Shown here: piece by piece, positions 21,149-33,300 of the stretch
Layout of the letters: each line of letters starts with the position of its first letter
How positions within the stretch are numbered: position 1 is the first letter of the stretch
From: Biancaea sappan
Lineage: Eukaryota > Streptophyta > Magnoliopsida > Fabales > Fabaceae
Assembly (NCBI GenBank): GCA_037074585.1
Contig: CM073491.1
Coordinates: 85,370,286 to 85,434,285 of the forward strand
DNA length: 64,000 nt
Reading direction: 5' to 3'
The notes under the pieces: model-generated
What the model saw: only the letters and a program-made list of their open reading frames with translations
What the model was told of the DNA's origin: nothing
Database searches by the model: none
Program-made: the position numbers and the translations under genes

Positions 21149-24100
21149 ATGTCGACTCATAAATTCGATATTGAGAAGTTCAATGGATCGAATGATTTCA
21201 CTTTGTGGAAGGTAAAAATGAGGGCACTTCTGGTTCAGCAGGGATGTGCAGTGGCATTAGAAGGAGAAAGTAGTCTACCTAACACGTTGAAAGAAGAGGA
21301 GAAGAAGGAAATTTTGGCAAAGGCTCATAGTGCATTACTATTGAGTCTGACAGATGAGGTGTTGAGAGAAGTAGTTGATGAATCAACTGCTGCAGGTTTG
21401 TGGAAGAAATTGGATGATAAATACCAGAAAAAGTCTCTCACAAATCGGTTATATCAGAAGCAGCGTTTGTATACCCTGCGGATGACAGAAAATATGCAGG
21501 TAAAAGATCATCTTGATAATTTTAACCGAATTATCCTGGATTTACAGGGTGTTGGGGTTAAGATAGATGATGAAGATCAGGCTATCATTCTTTTGTGTTC
21601 TCTACCAAATTCATATGAGAACTTTGTTGACACTATGTTGTATGGTAGAGATAGTATCTCTGTTAATGATGTCAAAGATGCTTTGCAGTCTAAAGAGCTG
21701 AAGAGAAGAGTCTCTAGTTCTAATGAGGATGGTGCAGAAGCAGGTTTGTATGTTGGCAGAGGCAGAGACACTAAAAGGGATGATGGAAAAAGAAGCAAGT
21801 CACGGTCTAAGTCGAGGAACAAAGGAGGACCTCGATGTTATCACTGTAAACAGAAGGGGCACATCAGGAAGAATTGTCCACAGAGGAAGAAGGAAAATGA
21901 CGAGAAGGAACCGAATACCAGTAGTAGTGCTTCGGTGGTGCAAGATAGTTCTGACGGAGAAGAAGACATTGATGTTCTCACAGTCAGCACCTCTGGTTAT
22001 GCAAATACTTGGGTCTTGGACACAGGTGCATCTTATCATGTGACTTTCTCACGTGAACTGTTTACTTCTTTCAAGGAGTGGAATGGTGTTGTGAGGTTGG
22101 GTGATGATGAACAGCTCAGTGTTAAGGGCAGTGGTTCTGTGCAGATTCAGATGTATGATGGAATAGTCAGGACGCTTGATGCTTGGTATGTTCCTGGTCT
22201 ACGGAAGAACTTGATTTCTCTTGGTACTCTAGACAAACAAGGGTACAAGTACTCTGGAGAGAATGGACAGTTGAGAATTTCCAAAGGTGCTCTGGTTATA
22301 ATGAAGGGTAAATTGCAGCATGGCATTTACTTTCTGATTGGTAGTTCTGTGATGGGGACAGTGGCTGTATCTAAATCTTTAGGGAAGAATGATGATTATA
22401 CAGAGTTGTGGCATTGCCGATTGGGACACATGAGTGAGAAAGGGCTGTCAATTCTAAGTAAACAAGGATTGTTAGAAGGAGCAGAAACTGGGAAACTGAA
22501 ATTCTGTGAAGTTTGTGTTATGGGTAAACAACGCAGAGTTAAGTTCAGTTCTGGGAAGCATACTTCTACGGATGTTCTGCAATATGTTCACTCAGACTTG
22601 TGGGGTCCTTCTCCAGTTGAATCTCAGGGCAAATGCAAGTACTTTGTTACTTTCATTGATGACTACTCTAGAAGGGTTTGGGTATATTTTCTGAAATCCA
22701 AAGATGAAGTGTTTGGGAAGTTCAAGGAGTGGAAGACCATGGTTGAGAAACGGACTGGAAAACAGGTCAAAACACTCAGAACTGATAATGGGTTGGAGTT
22801 CTGTAACGCTCTATTTGATGAATTTTGCAAGAAAGAAGGTATAGTGAGGCATCGCACTGTACGTCATACACCACAGCAAAATGGAGTTGCAGAACGTATG
22901 AATCAAACACTGTTGCAGCGTGCGAGATGCATGCGATTAAACGCTGGCTTGCCAAAACAATTCTGGGCTGAAGCAGTTAACACTGCTTGTTATCTGGTGA
23001 ATAGATCGCCATCTACTGCAATTGATTTTAAGACTCCTCAAGAGGTATGGTCCGGTAAACCTTCTGATTATTCTGGCCTGCGTATATTTGGTTGTCCTGC
23101 TTATGCTCATGTGAATGATGGTAAACTAGAGCCTAGGGCAATGAAATGCATATTTCTAGGGTATGCACATGGAGTTAAAGGGTACAGACTGTGGTGTACT
23201 GAAAAGGATAGAACTCCAAAATTTATTATTAGCAGAGATGTAACTTTTGATGAGTCTGCTATGTTTGGTCAGAAGGAGGAGCTTGGTAGTCATGCAGGTA
23301 ATAATGATCAAGGTGCCAACCAGAAGGTGGAAATTGAAGTTCAAACTTCAAAAAGGGTTATAACAGACCCTGTACAGCAGCCCAGGGAAGAAGAAGAATC
23401 ACAACCTATAGCAACAAGGAGGGAAAGAAGGGAAATCAGAAAACCTATGAGGTATGCAGATTGTGTTGATATAGTTGATGTTAATTCAGTTGCTTATGCC
23501 TTGGCAGTAGGTGAAAGTATTGATTCTGATGACCCGAGATCATATAAAGAAGCAGTTGAGAGTAGAGAAGCATTAGAATGGCTGGTTGCAATGAATGAAG
23601 AGATGCAATCTCTTGAGAAGAATGAAACATGGGATCTTGTACCGTTACCAAAGGGAGTGAAACCGGTAGGATGCAAATGGGTCTTCAAGAAGAAAGAAGG
23701 TATTCCTGGAGTTGAACCAGCAAGGTTCAAAGCACGACTTGTGGCAAAGGGTTTTTCACAAAAGGAGGGAATTGATTATCATGAAGTTTTCTCCCCGGTT
23801 GTGAAGCATAAAACCATTCGTGTCCTTTTGTCCATGGTAAGTGTTTTTGACTTGGAGTTGGAACAACTGGATGTGAAAACTGCTTTCTTACATGGAAATT
23901 TAGAGGAGCAGATCTATATGTCACAGCCAGAAGGATTTCTTGATTCTGAGAAGAAAGATCATGTATGTTTGCTGAAAAAGTCCTTGTATGGTTTGAAGCA
24001 GTCTCCTAGACAGTGGTACAAGAAATTTGATGCATTCATGACTTCCCATGGTTTTCTGCGTAATCAGTTTGATAACTGTGTCTACTCTAAGAAACTTGCA

Positions 24101-25099
24101 GATGATTCTTATATTTATTTGTTGCTATATGTTGATGATATGTTAATTGCTGCAAAGAACAAGGTTGAAATTGATAGTTTGAAAGCCTTGTTGAGCAGTG
24201 AGTTTGAGATGAAGGATTTGGGTGCAGCCAAGAAGATACTGGGCATGGAGATTTGGAGAGATAGAAGTGCAGGTTTACTGTATGTATCTCAACAGAAATA
24301 CATAGAAAAATTGTTGCAGTCTTTCCAAATGAATAATTCTAAGCCGGTTAGTACTCCGTTGGCGGCACATTTTAAACTTGATGCTAGTACAATACCTATT
24401 ACAGCTGAGGAAAAAGGGTACATGAGTTCAGTGCCCTACTGTAATGCTGTTGGAAGCTTGATGTATGCAATGGTGTGTACTAGGCCTGATCTGGCTCATG
24501 CAGTCAGTGTGGTAAGCAGGTTTATGAGTAATCCTGGGAGAGCTCACTGGAGTGCAGTTAAATGGATTATGCGGTATCTGAAAGGTACGAGTAATATTTG
24601 CTTGGTTTATGGTGCTGATAAATCTGATAGTGGCTTGGTTGGTTATACAGATTCAGATTATGCTGGAGATCTTTTGAGGAGGAGATCCTTAACATGCTAT
24701 GTCTTGACTCTGAATGGATGTGCTGTCAGTTGGAAGGCAACACTTCAATCTACAGTTGCCTTGTCTACCACTGAAGCAGAATACATGTCATTGGCAGAAG
24801 GAGTTAAGGAAGGTATGTGGTTACATGGTTTGATTGATAGTCTGGGGTTAAATATTCAGAGACCTATCATTTATTGTGATAGTCAGAGTGCATTAAGTTT
24901 GGCCAAGAATCCAGTCTACCATGAAAGGTCGAAGCATATTGATATTAGATTGAATTTTATTCGAGATGTGATAGAAGATAAGAAATTATCCATCGAGAAG
25001 ATATCCACAGCAGATAATCTAGCAGATATGTTGACAAAGGCTCTACCTTCAGAGAAGTTCAAGCATAGCTTGGACTTGGTGAATGTTCGCATTCCATGA
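21149..25099 (+). CDS. Copia Gag-Pol polyprotein, 1316 aa, intact
   Basis: One frame encodes all enzymes for copia transposition in the Ty1 order. Gag with a zinc knuckle CYHCKQKGHIRKNC (about residue 230) packages RNA. The protease has LDTGAS (Asp near 291). Integrase has an HHCC finger from about residue 421 (LWHCRLGH...CEVC), then the catalytic Asp of DDYSR (~504), TDNGLEF (~546) and the Glu of QNGVAERMNQ. Reverse transcriptase has YVDD at about 994. RNase H has TDSDYAGD, STTEAEYM and DSQSAL with the C-terminal HIDIRLNFIRD block. I chose the ATG at 21149 (MSTHKFDIEKFNG), the typical copia gag start; the frame is open slightly upstream but lacks an ATG. No stop or frameshift is seen. Length is normal for the family. 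Confidence 0.97.
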   Translation: MSTHKFDIEKFNGSNDFTLWKVKMRALLVQQGCAVALEGESSLPNTLKEEEKKEILAKAHSALLLSLTDEVLREVVDESTAAGLWKKLDDKYQKKSLTNRLYQKQRLYTLRMTENMQVKDHLDNFNRIILDLQGVGVKIDDEDQAIILLCSLPNSYENFVDTMLYGRDSISVNDVKDALQSKELKRRVSSSNEDGAEAGLYVGRGRDTKRDDGKRSKSRSKSRNKGGPRCYHCKQKGHIRKNCPQRKKENDEKEPNTSSSASVVQDSSDGEEDIDVLTVSTSGYANTWVLDTGASYHVTFSRELFTSFKEWNGVVRLGDDEQLSVKGSGSVQIQMYDGIVRTLDAWYVPGLRKNLISLGTLDKQGYKYSGENGQLRISKGALVIMKGKLQHGIYFLIGSSVMGTVAVSKSLGKNDDYTELWHCRLGHMSEKGLSILSKQGLLEGAETGKLKFCEVCVMGKQRRVKFSSGKHTSTDVLQYVHSDLWGPSPVESQGKCKYFVTFIDDYSRRVWVYFLKSKDEVFGKFKEWKTMVEKRTGKQVKTLRTDNGLEFCNALFDEFCKKEGIVRHRTVRHTPQQNGVAERMNQTLLQRARCMRLNAGLPKQFWAEAVNTACYLVNRSPSTAIDFKTPQEVWSGKPSDYSGLRIFGCPAYAHVNDGKLEPRAMKCIFLGYAHGVKGYRLWCTEKDRTPKFIISRDVTFDESAMFGQKEELGSHAGNNDQGANQKVEIEVQTSKRVITDPVQQPREEEESQPIATRRERREIRKPMRYADCVDIVDVNSVAYALAVGESIDSDDPRSYKEAVESREALEWLVAMNEEMQSLEKNETWDLVPLPKGVKPVGCKWVFKKKEGIPGVEPARFKARLVAKGFSQKEGIDYHEVFSPVVKHKTIRVLLSMVSVFDLELEQLDVKTAFLHGNLEEQIYMSQPEGFLDSEKKDHVCLLKKSLYGLKQSPRQWYKKFDAFMTSHGFLRNQFDNCVYSKKLADDSYIYLLLYVDDMLIAAKNKVEIDSLKALLSSEFEMKDLGAAKKILGMEIWRDRSAGLLYVSQQKYIEKLLQSFQMNNSKPVSTPLAAHFKLDASTIPITAEEKGYMSSVPYCNAVGSLMYAMVCTRPDLAHAVSVVSRFMSNPGRAHWSAVKWIMRYLKGTSNICLVYGADKSDSGLVGYTDSDYAGDLLRRRSLTCYVLTLNGCAVSWKATLQSTVALSTTEAEYMSLAEGVKEGMWLHGLIDSLGLNIQRPIIYCDSQSALSLAKNPVYHERSKHIDIRLNFIRDVIEDKKLSIEKISTADNLADMLTKALPSEKFKHSLDLVNVRIP

Positions 25100-25168
25100 A
25101 GCCCTACAGGGCTTGAATGACAGAGATGAATTTGTACTTAGTTCTGGTGATTTGAGAGAATTCAAGTC

Positions 25169-25180
25169 AAGGAGAGAAAT
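25169..25180 (+). other. Copia polypurine tract
   Basis: AAGGAGAGAAAT directly before the 3' LTR; it would prime plus-strand DNA synthesis. Confidence 0.75.
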
Positions 25181-25445
25181 TGTTGGGTTTGACTTGAATT
25201 TTGTGGGTGACCCGGTTTGTAACCCGACCCACGACCCACGACCCATTTGTCTCTATATATATGAGTGTGAGGGAATTCATTAGAAGAGTGGTTGATGTAA
25301 TTTCTCTCTGTATAGCCTCCTTCAGAAAATAATACAGATATTCTCTCTGTCCGTGGACGTAGGTCGCATTGACCGAACCACGTAATTTCTTTGTGTGTTA
25401 TTCTCTATCCTTCTCCTTGATTAATTGCATTTCAGTAACCTAACA
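25181..25445 (+). repeat. Copia 3' LTR
   Basis: 265 bp, identical in length to the 5' LTR with one visible substitution; followed by the TCTGT duplication. Confidence 0.96.
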
Positions 25446-25505
25446 TCTGTCTTTACCATGCTCATGTTCCTTCGTCTATCCCTCTTAGTGTCATCTTCAT
25501 ATGTG

Positions 25506-26479
25506 GCTCTCAGTGACTAGAGATGCTATATGAATAGTGTTCACAGCAGGCAAAGGAGGAAATGCAATAGAGGAAACCGAAAACAGAGCAACTTCGATGA
25601 GAGGTAGGAATCTAGCTTGCAAAATACTTCTTCTGCGAAATTCTGGCTAAGCACTCTTCTTTGTGTCAATTAACCATATTGATTGTTGGTATATAGGAAT
25701 CAATGAGGCTCTTGAGCTAAAATTATAGCTAGAAATAAGAAGAAGAGGCTGTGATCAGAAGCAGAGCAGTGAAGCTTCATCCGATAAGCAAGAATTATCT
25801 GAACCTCGAGTTAATTCTGCTCCTTCATCTCGCATGTGTGCATACTAAAATTTGCTTATTATAATCTTGAGATTCAACTAGTTTATGGCGAAAACTTTAA
25901 GAATTAATGGTGTAAAATTCTTAGCTAGAAGTTCTTGCATTAAGCGGGAAAAATCTTGGAAAATTCTCCACTAATCAACTGTGGGTAGTAATTCATTAAT
26001 TGGGTCTTCTTTACAAATTTTCTTGCTATTTCTGATAAAATTTGGTTGAGTTAAATTAAATTTTTAGTTGGATGACTATTTGAGCTGATGTTTCGCTGAT
26101 TGGTAGCATGAATGAAGCGAAACTGGTTTATATAGTTAAGAGTCAATTGAATGATGTTTTGGTCTATTTTATGAATATTTTCTTTTGCTGTATTGGTTGG
26201 AAATAACAATAGAAATTTTGCACCAGAAATCATGAACGGGGTGCTGCATATGGGTTCTGTCTATGACTAATTTATTCTTGAAATTTAAGGAGATTTCAAA
26301 AACTAAATTTAGAACTGGAAAGTCGAAAATTAAGAGTGAGCTTTCTGCATAAAAAGTTAAAGGCCGAGAGCGTTTAATGGGGAGTAGAATGTCTGATCAT
26401 AAAGTGATTAGATTAAAACTCTTTGAGTAGTAAGTTGGCATTACAAATTTTGAATGATTGTGTAGATTAGGTGATGAAG
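25506..26479. other. Internal region of the long-TIR element, noncoding
   Basis: About 970 bp between the inverted repeats. I see no transposase motif and no convincing frame. It could include captured host sequence, but nothing is recognisable. Confidence 0.5.
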
Positions 26480-26890
26480 GTACGCCGAGAAGGAGAGACG
26501 AAGGTACATGAGCACGGTAAAGAGAGAGAAACAGTGACGCATGGTGGACAAGAAACAGAGCACAGTGACAGAAGTGAGACAAGCTTCAGAAAACAGAGGA
26601 CAATGATGGAAATGAAAATATGCATCTTCAAGGGAGGCGACGACGTGGCAGGATGATGATGTGCCAGGAGTGTGATTTGTTAAAAAAAAATGGGTGACCT
26701 ATGGGAGGTGTAAAATTTACCCGTGACATTGGCAAGGTCTTAGTCCACGTCAGCATTGGACTGATAGTCAACTAATGAGAGGGGGTTTTTTGTACGAAAT
26801 GAAATTTAAAGAGAGTCTTTTGTTGAGTTTGAAACTTTGAGTTTTTTTGCACATAGGAAAAAATTTAGGGAGGTAAAGTGTAATTTTTCC
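26480..26890 (-). repeat. Right terminal inverted repeat
   Basis: This is the uninterrupted partner of the left repeat. Read in reverse complement it runs through TTTACCGTGCTCATGTACC, which pairs with TTTACCATGCTCATGTTCC at 25452. This shows exactly where the copia element landed. Confidence 0.75.
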
Positions 26891-28248
26891 TAAAATTTTT
26901 TATAAAAATAAAAAAGTAAAAATATATTTCATGTCTTTAACATTCGCATTGAGTTTCATTTATGTCCTTAACGTTTTTTTTTTGTGTCAAATATATTCAA
27001 TATATTTTTTTGGGCAAATATATCCTTTTTTAACATTGTAAAAAAAAAATTAACGAAAAACATTGATTAGGCTGCTACGTGACAAAAATTATCTGCCACA
27101 TCACTTGTTACATGGACCAATAACCTAAAATTACAAAAATACCCTTTATGATAATTAAAAGAAAAAAAAAAGGAAAAACTCTCTCTCTCTTTGGCTCACC
27201 ATTTTCTGCCTGCTCCCTCTCCCTTTATTTTTCTATTGAAGAAGTCATCTCCTTCCTTTGCTCTTGGCTCCCTCTGTCACTTGAGTTTTCTGAATCTCTA
27301 TCTCCAAAACTGTCAAGCTTCCTCTCTGTTTCTAATGTACTCTCTGATTTTTCAGTCCCAAAACCGTGCCTCCTCCATTCCGATGCTGTCTTTTCCTCTT
27401 TTCCTCTCACTAAACAAGTCAATTTCATTTCTGTTTTCTTAGAAATCATAAAGACTTAGCAAATTCAAGTTAATGCTTTAGAAAACTGTCTACGTTTTCA
27501 TCTCTCATCCTAAGTTATTTAAAAATGACAATGGTTACCAGTATTTCAAGAATTTGATAGTATTTATTAAAAAAAAAATTCAATAACAACTAGCTATCGA
27601 ACATCAGATTATGAAATAAGTGGTAAAAATTAAATATCAATTAAATATCGAACGAATATATATGTTGACAGAGACAGAGGGTACTTTTTTTGTCCGTTCA
27701 ATATAAATGAATAAATAAAATTTTCGACATTAGCCTAATAATTATTCATATAATATATAAATAAATATTATAAATTATAAAACTTTAATATGTAAATTAT
27801 AATATATTATTTATATAATATAAATTTAATAATTTTTAATGAATATCAAGTAGTGCGTATATTAATATTCAATAATTATTTTAGGATATCTAACATTTAT
27901 TGTATAACACTTTTTTTCAGATATTTTAAATATCAAGTATTTTAGATAAAAAATCTTAAAAAAATAATTTTTAAAATTAAAATAAGATACCGATATTAGA
28001 TATTTGGAATGCATATAAATAAAAATAAAAAAAGAAAAGAAAAGAAGACAGCACGTCCCTACCAAAAAAAGACTACAAGTGCCCCGCCAATTAAAAACCG
28101 TTCAAGGCAAAGCATTTGATGCAAGCACTCCTCTACATCGTGTCGTAGAAAGGTCACATAATTGATGCGGTGAAGAGCTTTAAAAGAACAAGAAACTACC
28201 GCCTTAACACACTCAGGTATCTTCGTGAGAGGGAAGCTCAACGTAACG
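26891..28248. other. Upstream flank of the Csl gene, AT-rich
   Basis: No gene is recognised. A CT-rich patch at 27178-27460 gives Ser/Leu/Phe-rich open frames on the plus strand that look compositional. TAAATAT-type low complexity fills 27640-27900. The proximal ~200 bp before the Csl start are less AT-rich and probably hold the promoter and 5' UTR, but I cannot place a convincing TATA box. Confidence 0.5.
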
Positions 28249-28592
28249 ATGGGCAGGCGAGAAGAGAGTGCGTCTCTTTACGAGAAAGTGTGGGTTAAGC
28301 CCAGCCCTTGGAAAAGGGTGTCAGATATGTTGATTATGCTTCTGCTTCTGTTGCTTCTCGCTTACAGGCTCATCTCCATCAGCCACTACACTGGTCCTTG
28401 GTTCGCTGCGTTTCTCTGCGAATCATGGTTCGCTATCTCTTGGTTTCTCGCCATATGCTCCAGGTGGACGCCTTGTGTCGTCAAAACCTATCCACAACGT
28501 CTCTTCCAACGGTAGTCTTAAATCTTAATCACCTCTCACTCTCACTCCTCCCTTTTCCTTTCCTCATGCCGTCATTAATTATCCTACAGTAC

Positions 28593-28628
<36 letters not shown>

Positions 28629-30268
28629 CTCTTTGTTACACCAACACTCAAATAACTGTTTGGCATGATTTAAAAACTAATTTATAATTTATTTAATTAT
28701 CTTCTAAATTTATTTGATCAAAATACAAAACTAATTTATAATTTATTTGATTATCTTCTAAACTTATTTGATTAAAATACATGTATTTGATAAATAAATT
28801 TATTTGAGTAGCTTATAACTTATAATTTTTTATATTTTTTTCTCTTTTATCCTTATTATTTTATTAAAATTTTTATATGTTATATACTTCATTTCTCTCA
28901 ATTATTCTGACTTTCATTCCTATCATCAGTCGTCTTCTTCTTCGTCTGTTGCTGTTCTCACTGCTTCAATTCCCTTCTTATATATATAATATATTATGTA
29001 ATATATCATTGTGAGCTTTTTTTTTAGTTAAATTGCTCTTGACATAATAATATAAATTCTGTAATTGAATTGTCAAAGTTCAATCATTGTGAGCTTTAAT
29101 CCATTTTTGGCACAAAGCAGAGAGGGCATGTATGTGGTTGTTTTGTTTTTATTTTCTAGAGTTAATTATTACTTAAGAATCATTCAACTCAATGTCGTCT
29201 CTTACTTATAAAAGTTGGGGTAATTTTTATTTTTTCTATCACAAGGGGAAGTATAATTAAAAGAAGGTGTCACACTATTAATGAATCATTATTGATAACT
29301 TAAAAGTGGTGAAATGTTGGTTTTATTGGATATGAAAATTGGGTTTTGTATGATCGGACTTTGTGAATAGAATAAGAGAGCGTCCTGCGATAGATATGTT
29401 TGTGACGACAGCGGATCCAGTGGCGGAGCCACCAATCATGACTGTGAACACAGTGTTGTCTCTGTTGGCACTTGAATACCCATCTCACAAGCTAGCTTGC
29501 TATGTCTCAGACGATGGGTGTTCTCCTCTTATCTTATATGCCCTCATGGAGGCCTGCAAATTCGCAAAACTTTGGGTACCTTTCTGCAAGAAGTTCAGTG
29601 TGGAAGTGAGAGCTCCCTTTAAATACTTCTCTAATGATCACAAAGCTCCCAATAGTGAAGAATCGCAAGAGTTCAAACAAGAATGGGTAAGAATGAAGGT
29701 GAGTCGTCGTGATAATTAAGTATTTAATGGTATGAGCTAAACTGTTATTTTGAAAAAGTAGGATTAGGGGGATTTGTGTGTTTGTGTGTGCAGCATGAAT
29801 ATGAGCGTCTCAGGCAACAAATTGAAGCTGGCCCTGATCCATTGGACCCACAATTTGCAGATTTCAGGGATACACAGAGGGGAAATCATCCATCTATAAT
29901 TAAGGTTACCAGTTATTTTATTCTAAATATTCACGTTTTTTCAGAGTATTTACTCATGGAATAATTCAACAAACTCTTTCGTAGACTCTATTTGGCAAAA
30001 ATAATTAATAAGTTAGTTAAAAGTTTAAAAATTGATTTTTAGATGAAAGCTGAAAGTTGTTAAATTAGTTTATTGAATTAGAAGTATTTGGTAAAAGTAG
30101 TTATTAAATTAGCTGATAGATATAAAGTGACATAAAAGGACATACTTAATTATATGATATTTTGTAATTTCAAAATAATACAAAATAAATATATCACTTT
30201 TTGTATTTTAATTAAATTAAATTAATTATATATATATGTATAAAATATTTTATATAATATATATTTTA

Positions 30269-30316
<48 letters not shown>

Positions 30317-33300
30317 TTTATATGTATATGAGGAATAAAGATAGAATAAGAATTTTAATAAAATAATAATATAAATGAGGAAGAAAAATATAAAAGCTAT
30401 AAGTTACTCAAGTAAACTTGTTTACCAAACACATCTACTTTGGTCAAATAAACTTATAAGCTAGTCAAATAAACTATAAAATAGTTTAAAAGTCATGCCT
30501 AACACATCCATTGGCTTTTTAGTTTTCTAAAGAATATTAAGGTTACTAGTTATTTTATTCTAAATATTCACGATATTTAGAGTATTTAGTCATGGAATAA
30601 CTCAATAAACTCTTTTGCAAAGTCTATTTGGCAAAAATAGCTGATAAGTTAATTAAAAGTTTAAAAACTGATTTTCAAATGAAAGTTGAAAGTTGTTAAG
30701 TTAGCTTATTGAATTAGAAATATTTGGTAAAAGTAGTTATTGAATTAGCTGATAGATATAAAGTGACACAAAAAGACATACTTAATTATATGATATTTTG
30801 TAATCCCAAAATAATATAAAATAAATATATCACTTTTGTATTTTAATTGAATTAATTTAAATTATTATATATATATATATATATATAATATTTTATAATA
30901 TTCTATTTTATATGTATATGATGAATAAAGATAGAATAAGAATTTTAATAAAATAATAATAGTAAATGAGGAAAAAAAATATAAAAACTACAAGTTACTC
31001 AAATAAATTTGTTTATCAAGCACATCTATTTTGGTCAAATAAGCTTATAATTTAGTCAAACAAACTATAAGTTAGTTTAAAAGTCATGCCTAGCACATCC
31101 ATACGCTTTTTAGTTTTCTAAAGAATATTAATAAAAAAAAACAGCTTTTATAATCGGATTTACCCTCGTTGATTCAAAAAAAAAAAAAGAAAAGGTTTCT
31201 CAATACTGTATACGTTGTTGGCTTAGGTTAAGAGATTTGAGATATATGTAGGTTATATGGGAGAACAAGGAAAGTGGTGAGGATGGGTTGCCCCATCTGA
31301 TCTACATTTCAAGGGAAAAGCGTCCAAAACAGCCACATCACTACAAAGCCGGTGCTATGAATGTCTTGGTAATAATAATATATTAACTCCTTCATTTTCT
31401 CAATTACTTCATTTTCTCTTCATATTGGATTAATATTATTATTTATTAATTTATTCACTAACACCTTAATCAATTATCTTGGTTGTGTGATTCAGACAAG
31501 AGTCTCTGGGTTGATGACCAATGCTCCATTCATTTTGAACGTCGATTGCGATATGTTTGTCAACAATCCACAAATTGCTTTTCACGCCTTGTGCATTTTG
31601 CTAGATCCTATTGGCCAAAAAGAAGTTGCATTTGCTCAATGTTTTCAGCAATTCTATAATGGATTGAAGGACGATCCTTATGGAAATCAGATGATTGTCT
31701 TGTTCACGGTACGTTTAACTTCAATTATATTCGCTAATTATTAAATCAGATAAGGAAATAATTAGTTTACTTTTCAATGAGTCAATCATAAGTGAATTAT
31801 AATATTTATTATTACATACATGTCAAAGTTTTTAAGTACTATAAGATATAATATGTAAAATTTTTAAATAATATATTAAGAAAAAATGCTATAAAAATCA
31901 CAAGTAAATTGTATTAATCACAAGCTTATTACTTTCCTTCTTATGTAGTACATGGCGACTGGAATAGAAGGAATCCAAGGACTCTTCTATTGTGGAACAA
32001 ATTGCTTCCATAGAAGGAAAGTACTTTATGGTCTCTCTCCATATGACATGGAAACTGGTACTTAAAATTCATTATAATTTCATGCTTCATCATGAATTTC
32101 ATAACCAGACACCCCCTTTGTATATTATGAATTATAGTGGCACGTATAATGATGATGGTTTAGTTGCTAACAATAAAAGAAGTTTTACTTCTAGCTATAG
32201 TGACCACGTGCACTGTGCAGGAAACAGATCAAAAGAGGTATTAGTTGAAACATTTGGAAATTCAACGGAGTTGGTGAAATCAGCTTCTGATGCTTTCGAA
32301 GGAAAGACTTATTCCCCTAATGCCAATGTTTCGAACTCTCTTGAGGAAGCTATCCGAATTGCTTCATGCGAATATGAACACGGAAATGGCTGGGGCAAAA
32401 AGGTCTGAAAAATAAATATTATTTACATATAATCGTTGAATATACATGTCTCAATTACTTTCATCTTGAATTTTGTCTATGCATGATTTGAATTTTGAAA
32501 ACTTTTAATTTTCTATTCATTATTAGTTCCTAAAAGATGTACTTTTGTTCTGATTTTGCCCTAAATTAGTCCAATTTTTGTCCACCTTTAACATTGAAAA
32601 ATGCGAATAAACCCCTTCAATTTAGGGAGTTGTACAATTTATTCTCCTTAACTTAAATATTTAACAACTGACCTCTCAATTTATCAATTTTGTACAACAT
32701 ATACCCCTTAATTAACTTTTTTTGTTGTCATGGTTTGAAAATATTTAGGTGGGCTGGATGTATGGATCAAAAGCGGAGGATTGTCTTACTGGGCTAACAA
32801 TCCATATGAAGGGTTGGAGATCATTGTCGTGTACACCAGACCCTATTGCATTTAAAGGGCTTGCACCAGAAGGTGGGCCTGCCTCATTGGCCCAACAAAA
32901 AAGATGGGCCGTAGGGCTGCTTGAAATCTTCTTCAGCAAACACTGTCCAATATTCGGCCCCATTTTTGGTAAGATACAATTGAGACAAAGCTTGGCGTAT
33001 TTGTGGATCATTAATTGGGGCTTTCGTGGTGTTCCTGAAATGTGCTATGCTCTCCTTCCTGTATATTGCATTATTACCAACTCCACTTTCTTTCCCGAGG
33101 TCAGCATCATCACTCATCACTCAACACAATCTCCCTTTCTTGTTTATTAATGTATACACCACTATCTCCCTTTCTTGTTTAATGTATTTATCTCATTGTC
33201 CAAATGAATTTCAGAGACAAGGCATATGGATTCATGTCGCACTTTTTGTGATTTACAAGATTCACACAATAGCAGAGTATCTTGTAACTGGGTTGTCAAT

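Larger units (their letters stand above)
20453..25445 (+). mobile_element. Complete, apparently intact Ty1/copia retrotransposon (4993 bp)
   Basis: Two LTRs of 265 bp (20453-20717 and 25181-25445), both TGTTGGG...CTAACA, differ at one position that I can see (GTGAGGTAATTC versus GTGAGGGAATTC). The target-site duplication TCTGT is perfect at 20448-20452 and 25446-25450. A tRNA-Met primer site follows the left LTR, a purine tract precedes the right one, and a single uninterrupted gag-pol frame lies between. This is the full set needed for autonomous transposition, and the near-identical LTRs imply a recent insertion. The gag start resembles Tork/Tnt1-type copia elements; the clade is tentative. 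Confidence 0.97.
20102..26890. mobile_element. DNA transposon with ~410-bp terminal inverted repeats, split by a copia element
   Basis: The left end GGAATAATTATACTTTATC is mirrored at the right end (complement of GGAAAAATTACACTTTACC). The inverted similarity continues for about 410 bp. Examples are GATGCATATTTTCAT (left, near 20364) and ATGAAAATATGCATC (right, near 26611). The left repeat is interrupted at 20453 by the copia insertion and resumes after 25450. Before that insertion the element was about 1.8 kb. Long inverted repeats with no transposase suggest a non-autonomous Mutator-like element. The flanking 9-mers match only partly, so the superfamily is uncertain. Confidence 0.7.

Noticed and set aside
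27148..27459. Serine/leucine-rich 103-codon frame upstream of the Csl gene
   Set aside because: It lies in a CT-rich tract with open frames on both strands; no conserved motif, no splice or start context.
31992..32408. Single 138-codon frame through Csl exons 6-7
   Set aside because: It starts out of frame within exon 6 and reads through intron 6; the proper join (32057 to 32221) keeps the family sequence.
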